A model generated the notes under the pieces. The model worked only from the letters and a program-made list of their open reading frames with translations. It was not told where the DNA came from and did no database searches. The position numbers and the translations under genes were made by a program. Shown here piece by piece: positions 44,315-53,453 of a DNA stretch of 64,000 bases. Location of the stretch: assembly GCA_033816765.1 (NCBI GenBank), contig CM066293.1, forward strand, positions 868,001 through 932,000, given 5' to 3'. The stretch comes from Nothopassalora personata (lineage: Eukaryota; Ascomycota; Dothideomycetes; Mycosphaerellales; Mycosphaerellaceae). The number at the start of each line of letters is the position of its first letter. Position 1 is the first letter of the stretch.

Positions 44315-44325
44315 TTTTGCAATAC
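44282..44325 (+). other. Putative self-priming site (LTR GTATTGCAA / PBS TTGCAATAC)
   Basis: Directly after the 5' LTR, TTGCAATAC (44317-44325) is exactly complementary to GTATTGCAA (44282-44290) in the LTR, near the expected transcript 5' end. Tf1/sushi-type elements prime minus-strand synthesis this way. I recognise no tRNA-3'-end complement here. Nine base pairs by eye; needs the mapped RNA 5' end. Confidence 0.5.
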
Positions 44326-44517
44326 CTACCCCAATCAACCAACTGAATAGCCTACAGCGATCTTGTATCGCGTAGAAGACCCGAACAGACTGACCGACTG
44401 ACCGACTGACTGAAAGGTGTGCAACAGTCGCACATTTTTCTTCTCGACACGACATACAGGATCGCAAGCAGCACTGTATTGACAGCAGACAAGTCACCAG
44501 AGGTACAACACCCTGGT

Positions 44518-46797
44518 ATGAGCGAATTGACCAGACAGACAGTAATCGACCGAGCCCGAGAAGAATCGCGCGCCGCAATCGCCTCGAACAAGATACAAAC
44601 GGCACTTAGCAAACACAACTACAGGAGCGACAGCGACAGCGACTTCTCACCTGAAGAGACATCTACACCCCGACCCGATATGGACGAGGCCGAACGCGAC
44701 CGTAGTCGCAGTCGTAGCCGCGAACGCGACCGATTACTAGCAAAGCCCGAGACACGAGGTTCAGGCTTCTTTGGCCCACAACCACCTTCCTCTAGCATCC
44801 ATCAACCATTCTCACGACCTAACAAGTCACAGCCTCCGAGTCGCTTACGAGAGGACCTCGGACTGCATAAAGGCATGCAGCCCACCGTCGAGACAGAAGA
44901 TGAGAGTTTCAAGTTCACAAGAAAGGAAGATCACAACGCGAAGGTTAGGGTACCACCTCCAGGGATTGTCAGTGCTCAGAGGTTGGAGCTCCAGAAAGCA
45001 GACTTCGCAGCACGAATGAACGAGCTAGGAATGAAAGCCACACCAGCTCAACCGGACCACGCTTCCCAATCACAGACTCAGCCTGGCGAGCCAGTCGCTA
45101 AGCGCAGATCCCGGTTCGATGATGAGGACGAAGAGATTGCGACTCCGACCAGCCCGGTGGATCATAGGAGACGTGAGGATGAGCCAGCCGATGCTGGCCT
45201 GGATCTCACGCAGTTCTACGAAGAGGATGACAACCCTAAGGACCCCGACTTCCAGGTCGCCAACCCTGAGGAGTTGACAGCGAAGGTGACGTCCTCCTCA
45301 GGCAAGTGGTTCAAGAGATTAAAAGCTGTTCAGCGTGCGCTCACACTCGCACCTAACTGGGAGAAGCACTTTGATGAAGAAGCTGAGAAGATCGAAGAGC
45401 TAGAAGCAGAAGTGGAGAGGCTCGAAGCACGAGCAGACGGATACAAGACTGAACGAGATACTGCTCGAGAAGAGGCCGACCTAGCACAGGCCGACATCGA
45501 GAAGCTACGCAACGACCTCACTACTCTCCGTAACGAGCTGAGCCGGACCAAGCGCCAGGTGACAATCGCACAGACTGCTGAGGGCACAGGTAACGGCGAC
45601 CTGCTCGAACAGCTCCGACAGGCTAAGGAAGACTTGGCCTCAGCTGAAGACGACATCACCAAGTTCCAGCAAGCTAGAAAGGAGGATCGTGCACGCATTC
45701 AGCAACTTGAACAGGAAGCAGCGATGCCACGACCAGAGACACGCCAGTCCCGATTTGACGCTGATGCACGCGACTTCGTCCCTAACGACAACAGATTCAC
45801 ACCAGGACCACAAGGTCAAGGAACCAACGGACGATTCGAAACACCCGGCGCCGGGACTACCACCACGAATGGCGGATTCTTCAACACCCGCATCAAGGAC
45901 CCAGATGTCTTCAAGGGAGACCGCAGCAAGTACGAGCGCTTCAAGACTGTGGCTCAGGCAAAGCTGAACCAAGCCTATGTGAAGCAAGGTGCCAGCTATG
46001 AAGACATGATCGAATTTATGCTAGGCGTGACTGAAGAACTGCCATTCGACAGCATCCTGGCTATGAAGGACACCTGGACTTCCATGGATGACCTGTGGGA
46101 GCAGTTCGATGCTGAATTCGGTGAAGCGGACGCGCAGTTCACTGCCCAAGGTCAGCTGGAGACCTTGAGACAGGGAACCATGACCTTCGCGGAAGTGTCG
46201 ACGAAGTACCGCACCCTCTGTGCAAAGGCCAAGGTCCAACCTAAGGCCTCGGTCCTGTACACGAAGCTGGCTAAGAGATGGGCTGAGACTCTTGCCCGCG
46301 ATCGGACTGACCCCGATTTCAACCACTTCTGCCAAATTGCACGCGGCATCGAGCAGAGCTGGAATGTTGGCAAGGAAGTTAGCGCCGCTTACAACCATGG
46401 CGGCGGAGGCAACAAAGACAAGGATAAGGACGGCAACGCAGATTCCGGTAGCAGTTCGACTCGTGGCCGTGGCAGCACCCGAGGTCGTGGTGGAGGCCGC
46501 GGAGGCAGGGCACTAGCTGTCCGCCAAATCCCTCGCAAGTACGACCGTCCGTACTGCAGCTCAGCGGACAAGGACCGTTACATTCGTGAGAACCGTTGCT
46601 TCAAGTGTCACGAGCTCGGCCACCGAGGCGAGGACGCCGCCTGCATCCTCAACTCCAAGGCACGTGGTCGGTACGAATATGCTGATGTGCCCCGCGAGAT
46701 TCGACTAAACGCAATGGATACCGAGCCAGCGCAGATTGAGGCAGCACCTGTGGCCGGACTCCTCACTGAGAAGGCACACAACGAGGAGGGAAACTAA
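44518..46797 (+). CDS. gag: Gag polyprotein of gypsy element
   Basis: 759 residues from ATG 44518 (the frame extends upstream without an ATG). The N-terminal half is charged and disordered, including an Arg-Ser run (RDRSRSRSRERDR). A coiled coil lies at about 280-405, then the Gag/capsid-like helical region (DVFKGDRSKYERFKTVAQAK, MEDLWEQFDAEFGE-type, rigid Trp/Phe pattern). A Gly/Arg-rich RGRGSTRGRGGG segment precedes one zinc knuckle CFKCHELGHRGEDAAC (CX2CX4HX6C, one residue longer than the usual spacing). It forms the virus-like particle. The stop TAA comes directly after a slippery heptamer. Confidence 0.9.
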   Translation: MSELTRQTVIDRAREESRAAIASNKIQTALSKHNYRSDSDSDFSPEETSTPRPDMDEAERDRSRSRSRERDRLLAKPETRGSGFFGPQPPSSSIHQPFSRPNKSQPPSRLREDLGLHKGMQPTVETEDESFKFTRKEDHNAKVRVPPPGIVSAQRLELQKADFAARMNELGMKATPAQPDHASQSQTQPGEPVAKRRSRFDDEDEEIATPTSPVDHRRREDEPADAGLDLTQFYEEDDNPKDPDFQVANPEELTAKVTSSSGKWFKRLKAVQRALTLAPNWEKHFDEEAEKIEELEAEVERLEARADGYKTERDTAREEADLAQADIEKLRNDLTTLRNELSRTKRQVTIAQTAEGTGNGDLLEQLRQAKEDLASAEDDITKFQQARKEDRARIQQLEQEAAMPRPETRQSRFDADARDFVPNDNRFTPGPQGQGTNGRFETPGAGTTTTNGGFFNTRIKDPDVFKGDRSKYERFKTVAQAKLNQAYVKQGASYEDMIEFMLGVTEELPFDSILAMKDTWTSMDDLWEQFDAEFGEADAQFTAQGQLETLRQGTMTFAEVSTKYRTLCAKAKVQPKASVLYTKLAKRWAETLARDRTDPDFNHFCQIARGIEQSWNVGKEVSAAYNHGGGGNKDKDKDGNADSGSSSTRGRGSTRGRGGGRGGRALAVRQIPRKYDRPYCSSADKDRYIRENRCFKCHELGHRGEDAACILNSKARGRYEYADVPREIRLNAMDTEPAQIEAAPVAGLLTEKAHNEEGN

Positions 46798-46825
46798 AGG
46801 GCTCGTCGAAAGTCGCCGTCGAGCC
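46788..46825 (+). promoter_or_regulatory. -1 ribosomal frameshift signal (G GGA AAC + stem)
   Basis: In the gag frame the codons read GAG GGA AAC TAA, so G GGA AAC (46788-46794) is a canonical X XXY YYZ heptamer touching the stop codon. A 6-bp stem, GGCTCG (46800-46805) with CGAGCC (46820-46825), begins 5 nt later. Pol is exactly in the -1 frame and open through this point. Confidence 0.75.
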
Positions 46826-49800
46826 AAGACCTGACAGAAGAACCACGATTGAAGAAATAGATGATGATGACATGAGCATTGCCAGTGACAGCCCAAGCGA
46901 TGGAAGTGTCCTTGAGGAGATCGTATCACCCCCAGCATCGAATACACCTAATACCCCAGTATCCGCACCACACCACGATATCCGCTACACGATCCCTCGA
47001 CACGACCGAAAGAAAGAGATGGAGCAAGAGAAGGAAGAATTCCTGTGCTCCATGAGTGAGACAGCACACACCGAAGAACACCTCAGTTGTGCCGAGCAAG
47101 CAGGCGGTATACAAAGCACTATTGTAGAACCGAAGCAAGGCAAGCACTGGGTTCTGTCGGCGGATGTACATACTCCTCATCGCAATGTAAAAGCAAAGTC
47201 ACTTGGCGACACTGGTGGTTCATCTATCTTCATACATCACGGTTTCTGTCGCGCAAACAAAATCCCACTTATACCGCTAGCACGAGCTAGACGGTTGAGA
47301 CTAGCAGATGGTGCCCTATCGCACCTCACCCATATGGCCATGGTCAACTTCACTATTGGCAACCATACGGAGCAGCAAATGGCATACGTCACCGACTTGG
47401 ACACCTATGACATGGTCCTAGGAATGTCGTGGTGGGAAGAACATAATCCTACACCAGACTTCAAGAACCGTACCCTGACTTTCGATAAGCCTGAGTGCTT
47501 CCACAATCACTGCAGTGATGGACGACCTTGCATGATCGCTGTGGATAGCAGAGGAGAGACCAGTGTGCGTCCAAAGGCACAGACTTCTACCAGCACCGAA
47601 GAGATCTGCATGGTCAGCGCAGAATACTTCCACCGCATGAGCAAGCGCAAGGATCATGAGATCTATGCCCTCTGGCCAGAAGATTTCGACCCTGGAAGAG
47701 ACGAAGAGTTCCTCAACGCCATGTCACCTGAAGACGTTGAGCGATTCCTCGAGCGATCCGAAGCAGTGGACCCGAAGACTAAGTTGCCACGACGCCTGTG
47801 GCATAAGGAGAAAGCATTCCGCCATAAATCTGAATGGGTGCTACCTGAACACTCGTCGGCAGACCACGCCATCAACTTGAAAGAAGGAGCGAAGCTGCCT
47901 TACCACAAGGGTTATGCTATGAATTCCCAACAACTAGCCGTGACCAAGAAGTTCGTCGACGAAGGCATGGCGACAGGACTCCTTGAGAAGTCCTTCGCGG
48001 ACGGATGCTCACCCCTTCTGATTGTCAAGAAGCCCGGAGGTGGGCTGCGGGTCTGTGTCGACTACCGCGCGCTTAATGCGCTGACAATTAAGGACCGATA
48101 CCCTATTCCGCTGATTCGCGAGACCCTAGACCGCCTATGCAAGGCCAAATGGTTCACGAAGTTGGACATCGTGGCTGCATTCAACAACATGCGAATTCGA
48201 AAAGGTGACGAATACCTAACGTCCTTCATCACCCGGTATGGTCTATACCAGTTTCGAGCAATGCCCTTCGGTCTGTGCAATGGCCCAAGTAGCTGGCAAC
48301 GGAAAATCAACGAGATTCTACGTGAATTCCTGGATCTATTCTGCACTGTTTACCTGGATGATATCCTGATCTACACGGATGGTAACGAAGAGGACCATTA
48401 CAAGCACGTCGAACTAGTTCTGGACAAGCTAATGGAAGCCGGCCTTCCTGTGGACATTGAGAAGTCCGAATTCGCAGTCAAGCGCGTGAAGTACCTAGGT
48501 CTCATCCTCACGACTGAAGGCATCGAGATGGACCCAGCTAAGGTAGATGCGATAGCCAACTGGGATACGCCACGTAACGCCAAAGACGTGTTGGCGTTCC
48601 TAGGCTTCGCAGGCTTTTACAGAAGATTCGTAGAAGCATTCTCCCGCGTGGTATCACCCATGGTGGAGCTCACGAAGAAAGACGTCAAGTTCGAATGGTC
48701 AGAAGCATGTCAAAAGGCATTCGAGACGCTGAAAGACAGATTCACGTCGGCAAAAGGCCGTGTGCTTGCCCACTTCAATCCGGACTATGAGACCATCGTC
48801 GAAACCGATGCCTCAGATTGGGTCACAGCAGGAGTGCTATCGCAGCGCCAACCGGACGGTCTCGTACGCCCAGTAGCGTACTTCTCCAAGAAGATGAACG
48901 TGCACGAATGCAACTACGACATCTATGACAAGGAGTTGCTTGCCATCATTAAGTGCTTTGAAGAATGGCAGTATGAGCTAATCGGGCAAGGCACGGATGA
49001 AGCCCCCATTCGTGTGCTCTCGGACCACCGGAACCTGGAATGGTTTATGACTACCAAGCAACTGAACCGGCGACAGGCACGTTGGGCGGAATTCTTGGCT
49101 CAGTTCAACTTCAAGATCACGTACCGGCCTGGGCGACAGGGTACCAAGCCTGACAGCCTGACCCGGAGATCGCAGGACATCCCACAAGGTGTAGAGGACC
49201 CGAGAATGCAACATCAGCACCAAGTAGTGCTCAAGCCAGAGATGCTTGACATCGCCAACTTCGCAATGCATCTTGCTAAGGCTGAAGAGGACGACGAAGG
49301 TCAGCTATACGCGATGACCCGAGCACGAGCACGACAAGAAGCAGCAGAAGAAGAGCAGCTCAACGAGGAAGGGGAGGAAGAAACACCTACAGCAGAGCCC
49401 ACACCAGCAGTAGAACCCGCAGCGCCAGCGCCAGGACAAGAGCCCGCACCCGCCGAAGCAGACCCTGAACACCAAGACGAAGGAGAAGACCTCGTCGAAC
49501 TCATTGATGAAGCGTACGCAGACCCATCAATTGCAACTCGTATAAGACGACTGCAAGCCGACCTAGCAGCGCGACGCTCATCCGAGTTCCTGCAGAAGCA
49601 GAAGATAGCGGCGACGGATTGCCTTATTCACAACGACCAGTTGTTCGTGAATGGAAGATTGTACGTGCCCATGTACAAGAACCTGCGGACAAAGGTCATT
49701 CGAGCCCATCATGACACCGCAATAGCAGGGCACCAAGGAGCAGCACGCACATTCGACTTGATCCAGCGCCATAGCATGTATTGGCCGCTGATGCAAGGCG

Positions 49801-51296
49801 ACGTAGCACGGTACGTCCGCAATTGTCAACCATGCCGGAGAGCAAACCCGTCACGACTCAAGTACCAGGGATTGCTAGCACCACTTCAAGCCCCACCAGA
49901 CGTATGGAAGCATATTGCCATGGACTTCATTGTAGAATTGCCGCCGAGCAAGCGCACAATCGATGGCGTTACCTACAAAAACATACTGACAGTGACGGAT
50001 TGCCTTTCGAAACAAGTCATCTTCATCCCAACGAACAGCCTGGAAGCCGAGCATGTCGCCCGCCTGATCTACACCTATGTGTATCCGAAGCATGGCGTCC
50101 CCGAGATTGTCTTCTCAGACAGAGGAACCCAGTGGACCTGTGCATTCTTCAAGAGGTTCTGCGCGTTGCTGGGAACCAAGCAGAACCTGTCGACTGCATT
50201 CCATCCTCAGACAGATGGCCAATCCGAGAGAACTAACCAGGCATTGGAGCAGTACCTACGCTTGTTCACCAACTACCAGCAGGACGACTGGGCAGACTTG
50301 CTGCCCAATGCAGAGTTCGCACTCAACAACCATGAGTCGGCGACAACTGGCATGACTCCATTCTTTGCCAATACGGGACGACACCCCCGAATGGACGTGA
50401 AAGCTGTGGACCGACCGCAAGCGCTGGCTCGAGAAGTGCCACAACTCGAGCGTGCGGAGACATTTGCCGAACGCATAAGGCAGACTGGCGACTTCCTCAA
50501 GGGAGTGCTCGCGGACCTGCAAGCGGCACATGCTTATGGCCAAGCACGGACCGCTGACCAAGCGAATCGACACCGTGCACCCGCCCCAAATTTTGAGGTT
50601 GGTGACCGAGTTTTCCTGAACACCAAAAACATCACCACCAAGAGACCCGCGAAGAAACTTGACGACAAGTTCATCGGACCATTCCCCGTTACAGCGCAGA
50701 TAGGCAAGCGATCCTACCGACTCGACCTCGACAGCCAGCCCGATCTGAACATTCACAACGTATTCCACTCGAGCCTTCTCCGACGTGACACGAACGACCC
50801 ACTTGCGGGACAACACAACCCTCCGCCGCCGCCCGTCGAAGTCGAAAGAGAAGGAGAAGTGGACACAGAATGGGAAGTTGACGAAGTGCTTAATGCTGCT
50901 ATCAAGTACAGGAATAGGCAAGTGTGGTTCACCTTGCGCTATAAGAGCGGTGATATACGGACACAGAGATGGGACGACCTATTGCCAGGTTGTGAAGAAC
51001 TGGTTGCCGACTTCTACGCGCGCTATCCAGACAAGCCGAAGCCACCCTACGAGCTTCCAGAACCCATACTGTACGGACTGGCAGTGATTGAAAAAGGCCG
51101 CCTGTTTGACAGCGCCACATCCAGACCGGCTCGCGTGACAGACGATGGTGACATGGATGGACGCGACGCAACTACGTCCCCAGTACATAAGCTTGGACAA
51201 GATGGATTTGCGATGTTGCGACGACGCAAAGGAGCGAGCACAAGCCAGCGACATGATGAGCAGCGACAGCAAGCCAGCGTGAGCGGTTCGGCATAG
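46788..51296 (+). CDS. pol: Pol of gypsy element (PR, RT, RNase H, IN), -1 frame
   Basis: Open in the -1 frame from the slippery site; the first ATG (46872) would give 1,474 residues. Domains in order from that ATG: retropepsin with GDTGGSS (about 112-118), reverse transcriptase with YLDD (about 493-496), RNase H starting ETDASDW, integrase with an HHCC zinc region (RAHHDTAIAGH ... CQPCRR) and the DD35E core (MDFIVE, SDRGTQW, then Glu in DGQSERTN, 35 residues between the last two). The C-terminal part has a degenerate chromodomain-like WEVDEVLNAA segment. No internal stop. Expected product: a Gag-Pol fusion cut by its own protease. Confidence 0.93.
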   Translation, partial: GKLKGSSKVAVEPRPDRRTTIEEIDDDDMSIASDSPSDGSVLEEIVSPPASNTPNTPVSAPHHDIRYTIPRHDRKKEMEQEKEEFLCSMSETAHTEEHLSCAEQAGGIQSTIVEPKQGKHWVLSADVHTPHRNVKAKSLGDTGGSSIFIHHGFCRANKIPLIPLARARRLRLADGALSHLTHMAMVNFTIGNHTEQQMAYVTDLDTYDMVLGMSWWEEHNPTPDFKNRTLTFDKPECFHNHCSDGRPCMIAVDSRGETSVRPKAQTSTSTEEICMVSAEYFHRMSKRKDHEIYALWPEDFDPGRDEEFLNAMSPEDVERFLERSEAVDPKTKLPRRLWHKEKAFRHKSEWVLPEHSSADHAINLKEGAKLPYHKGYAMNSQQLAVTKKFVDEGMATGLLEKSFADGCSPLLIVKKPGGGLRVCVDYRALNALTIKDRYPIPLIRETLDRLCKAKWFTKLDIVAAFNNMRIRKGDEYLTSFITRYGLYQFRAMPFGLCNGPSSWQRKINEILREFLDLFCTVYLDDILIYTDGNEEDHYKHVELVLDKLMEAGLPVDIEKSEFAVKRVKYLGLILTTEGIEMDPAKVDAIANWDTPRNAKDVLAFLGFAGFYRRFVEAFSRVVSPMVELTKKDVKFEWSEACQKAFETLKDRFTSAKGRVLAHFNPDYETIVETDASDWVTAGVLSQRQPDGLVRPVAYFSKKMNVHECNYDIYDKELLAIIKCFEEWQYELIGQGTDEAPIRVLSDHRNLEWFMTTKQLNRRQARWAEFLAQFNFKITYRPGRQGTKPDSLTRRSQDIPQGVEDPRMQHQHQVVLKPEMLDIANFAMHLAKAEEDDEGQLYAMTRARARQEAAEEEQLNEEGEEETPTAEPTPAVEPAAPAPGQEPAPAEADPEHQDEGEDLVELIDEAYADPSIATRIRRLQADLAARRSSEFLQKQKIAATDCLIHNDQLFVNGRLYVPMYKNLRTKVIRAHHDTAIAGHQGAARTFDLIQRHSMYWPLMQGDVARYVRNCQPCRRANPSRLKYQGLLAPLQAPPDVWKHIAMDFIVELPPSKRTIDGVTYKNILTVTDCLSKQVIFIPTNSLEAEHVARLIYTYVYPKHGVPEIVFSDRGTQWTCAFFKRFCALLGTKQNLSTAFHPQTDGQSERTNQALEQYLRLFTNYQQDDWADLLPNAEFALNNHESATTGMTPFFANTGRHPRMDVKAVDRPQALAREVPQLERAETFAERIRQTGDFLKGVLADLQAAHAYGQARTADQANRHRAPAPNFEVGDRVFLNTKNITTKRPAKKLDDKFIGPFPVTAQIGKRSYRLDLDSQPDLNIHNVFHSSLLRRDTNDPLAGQHNPPPPPVEVEREGEVDTEWEVDEVLNAAIKYRNRQVWFTLRYKSGDIRTQRWDDLLPGCEELVADFYARYPDKPKPPYELPEPILYGLAVIEKGRLFDSATSRPARVTDDGDMDGRDATTSPVHKLGQDGFAMLRRRKGASTSQRHDEQRQQASVSGSA

Positions 51297-51371
51297 CCAA
51301 CCGACACGACGACACGCGCGCAAGTATAAGAGACTCTAGACGTATACGGCACTCGCAGGAGCTCGTTCTTT

Positions 51372-51383
51372 GAAGGGAGGGGG
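51372..51383 (+). other. Polypurine tract
   Basis: GAAGGGAGGGGG three bases before the 3' LTR; the expected plus-strand primer of reverse transcription. Confidence 0.75.
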
Positions 51384-51386
51384 TAC

Positions 51387-51538
51387 TGTCACGAAGCGAC
51401 ACCAGGCACATGTGAATGGACCCTGCAGTGAAAGATCGGCCCGGAACAACGTTGTTCCGGCGCATTTAAATAGCTCGCGCATCTCGCGCTCTTCTTCGTA
51501 GACTCGTATTGCAACTCGTCTACCACCTGCCCGTCACA
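51387..51538 (+). repeat. 3' LTR (152 bp)
   Basis: Same sequence as the 5' LTR with no difference noticed, including the palindrome (51441-51460). It is followed by the CTCGG target duplication at 51539-51543. Confidence 0.93.
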
Positions 51539-51775
51539 CTCGGAGGCTATACTTAGAACATAACGCGCTATACAATAGCTACTTTATTAATACTGTTATA
51601 ATCTCTACTATTGGCGCTATTATTCAAATCTATAATAACTATATATATATATATTATTATAGCATAGTAGCGGCTTAGAATCGCGTTGTTAAGGCTACTA
51701 GAATGAGCTATACTAAAACGTGCCCCATTTGAACTTAGACGGTTCGCTAAGGCTCGCTATAGACTGGATTAAACG

Positions 51776-52257
51776 ATTGGCTAAACGGTGCCGGGCCGAG
51801 AACAAGCAACTGAGCTTGCTGAGGTAATGCTGATCTTGTGGTCAGATTCCGCGAAAATCCGACCAGCCAACCACGTGAGCACTCATGTCTTATCCTGGGG
51901 CATCTGGACTCGTTCTGCATCATTTCGTCAAAGGTCGCAGTGATGGCGACTGTAAGCCAGGATCGAAGTGAGTAGATCGGTTCGCACAGGGAACGGCGTT
52001 CGTAGTGCTACCTGCGGAGTCATCAGAAAACACTTCTTGTCAAGCCTGCATGCAGTGACGAAATCACTCTTGACATATACATCCACTACGCTGCCATCAG
52101 CGTGACAGGCAAGCCGCCTTGAAGCATCCTATGGCTCAGCCATGCCTGTAAAGACTTCCACCGCGCAACCCGAAAAAGAACGCAATGCTCATCGCACTAC
52201 TTGTCTTAGGGAAGCTCTTAGTCGGCACTGCCTTTCCCAAGAACTTACAAAGCGGTT
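51776..52257. other. Spacer, nothing recognised
   Basis: Normal base composition returns after the AT-rich element. No supported gene. Confidence 0.4.
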
Positions 52258-52815
52258 CTAGCCCTGCTTAACATCATACACCAAGAGCCTTTCCTTCGGC
52301 TCAGTCACCCTCTTCACCACCGCGATATGCTCCCTGTAGACTCTCCGACCATGTACAGTTCGCTCGCCGTCCCAGAAGTGCTGGTAGACAGGACCCAGGA
52401 ACGCAGCCTACTCGCGCCCGTGCCGATCGACCCTACGCAGAAACCAGTGCGACCAAGTCGAGTAATCATAGCAAAGAGTGTCTAGAATACTCCGCACCCA
52501 GCGCTCCTCACCTTCGCGAATGGCAAGAATGACCTTAGCCTCCGGATATGCTCGGGTGATATGCTCTGCCATGCAACTCACGAATTCACCAGAAATGCAG
52601 CGATGTTCGCCAAACCAGGACTCGAATTGCACGATTCTGAGGCTGTCTTCCAGTCGCCGTGAATTTGTCATACAGCATGTGCCCGCAGAACTCAATTCAA
52701 TGGTTCCGGAGCAGTTTCAGATATCGCCGTAGCCTAGAGTCTTCATGGCTTCGAGCATGGAGTGGTCCAAGCCTTAGGCAGCCCGACTATGATGATCTCG
52801 AGTGGCTGAGATCGT
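52258..52815 (-). pseudogene. Sulfotransferase-like (P-loop) protein remnant
   Basis: Minus-strand fragments in order: IIIVGLPKAWTT (degenerate P-loop), then after a frameshift SMLEAMKTLGYGDI and a stop. A third frame follows with FGEHRCISGEF, AYPEAKVILAIREGEERWVRSI and the ending FLGPVYQHFWDGERTVHGRRVYREH, interrupted by an in-frame TAG at about 52408. The pattern matches the fungal Sulfotransfer_4-type family that usually runs about 230-260 residues. At least one frameshift and two stops argue for a dead gene; introns cannot easily explain all of them. Confidence 0.6.
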
Positions 52816-53453
52816 GGTCCGCAGAAGACCGGTGCTCCGCTGGTAAACTTGTCTCGGTCCCGGTGGCGCACCACATTTTTTGCCACTTGCTTGTACCAAT
52901 TGTTCGGGGGCGAAAGGTGTGTCTGCTGTAATCTGTGAAGTTCATGCTGATGGGAACCATGATTGGGGCGTGGTTATATCAACTGCGATGATCGCTCAGC
53001 CGCAAGAATTACCATCCAAGGACAGCTACGGCCGACCGATCCTTCGTCCACTGCAAATTTGACACGGCGACCAGATGATAGTTCCGCACTGGTGTGCATA
53101 GTTATTTTTCGGGTACCAGGAACTCAACAGTCGACGACTAACGACGAAAGATCTTGGTAAGATCTCAAACACCAAAGACGCGATCTCTAAGCCGTGGCAA
53201 GCACACGCCAATTTCCTGCACTCAGCCTATAAGCGCGCTCAATCAAGTCCGGAAACTAATGGCAGACCAAACTCAATCTGGCGCGAGACCTTCTCTTCCC
53301 GCGATATCCTCACAGCAAATCATTCGCATGTAAGTGTACCAGATCTCGAACAGTTCAAGCGGAGGTCCTCCGTGCGGGGTAGTCGACATTCGCCTCGCCT
53401 CGTTGCGAAGCCGCATCGCTACGCAAGGCCTCCAAGGCCTCCAAGCTTACCGC
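52816..53453. other. Spacer with an orphan exon-like start
   Basis: At 53261-53332 an ATG frame reads MADQTQSGARPSLPAISSQQ and runs into a good donor (GTAAGT), but no continuing exon was found before the allantoinase 3' end. Otherwise nothing recognised. Confidence 0.3.

Larger units (their letters stand above)
44163..51538 (+). mobile_element. Complete Ty3/gypsy LTR retrotransposon
   Basis: A 7,376-bp element bounded by 152-bp LTRs that look identical, flanked by the 5-bp target duplication CTCGG (44158-44162 and 51539-51543). Order: LTR, self-complementary primer site, gag (44518-46797), -1 shifted pol (to 51296) with protease, reverse transcriptase, RNase H, integrase, then purine tract and LTR. 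The PR-RT-RH-IN order defines Ty3/gypsy (Metaviridae). Both frames are intact and free of RIP-type stops, although the insertion site is RIP-degraded. It is therefore young and possibly active. Confidence 0.95.
43712..51775. mobile_element. AT-rich TIR element split by a retrotransposon
   Basis: The left end 43712-43783 (GGGATTAGGCCAGCTATAGC...GAGTCTAAAACCAAATAGGG) reappears inverted and diverged at about 51720-51775 (GCCCCATTTGAACTTAGAC...GCTATAGACTGGATTAAAC). Without the inserted 7.4-kb LTR element and its duplicated target the element would be about 0.7 kb. The interior is extremely AT-rich and non-coding, as expected after RIP. The same terminal sequence occurs at 57866, next to a MULE transposase remnant. 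No clean target duplication could be read. Confidence 0.6.

Noticed and set aside
53261..53332. Exon-like ATG frame ending at a GTAAGT donor
   Set aside because: No downstream exon in a compatible frame before the convergent allantoinase gene; kept only as a note on the spacer.
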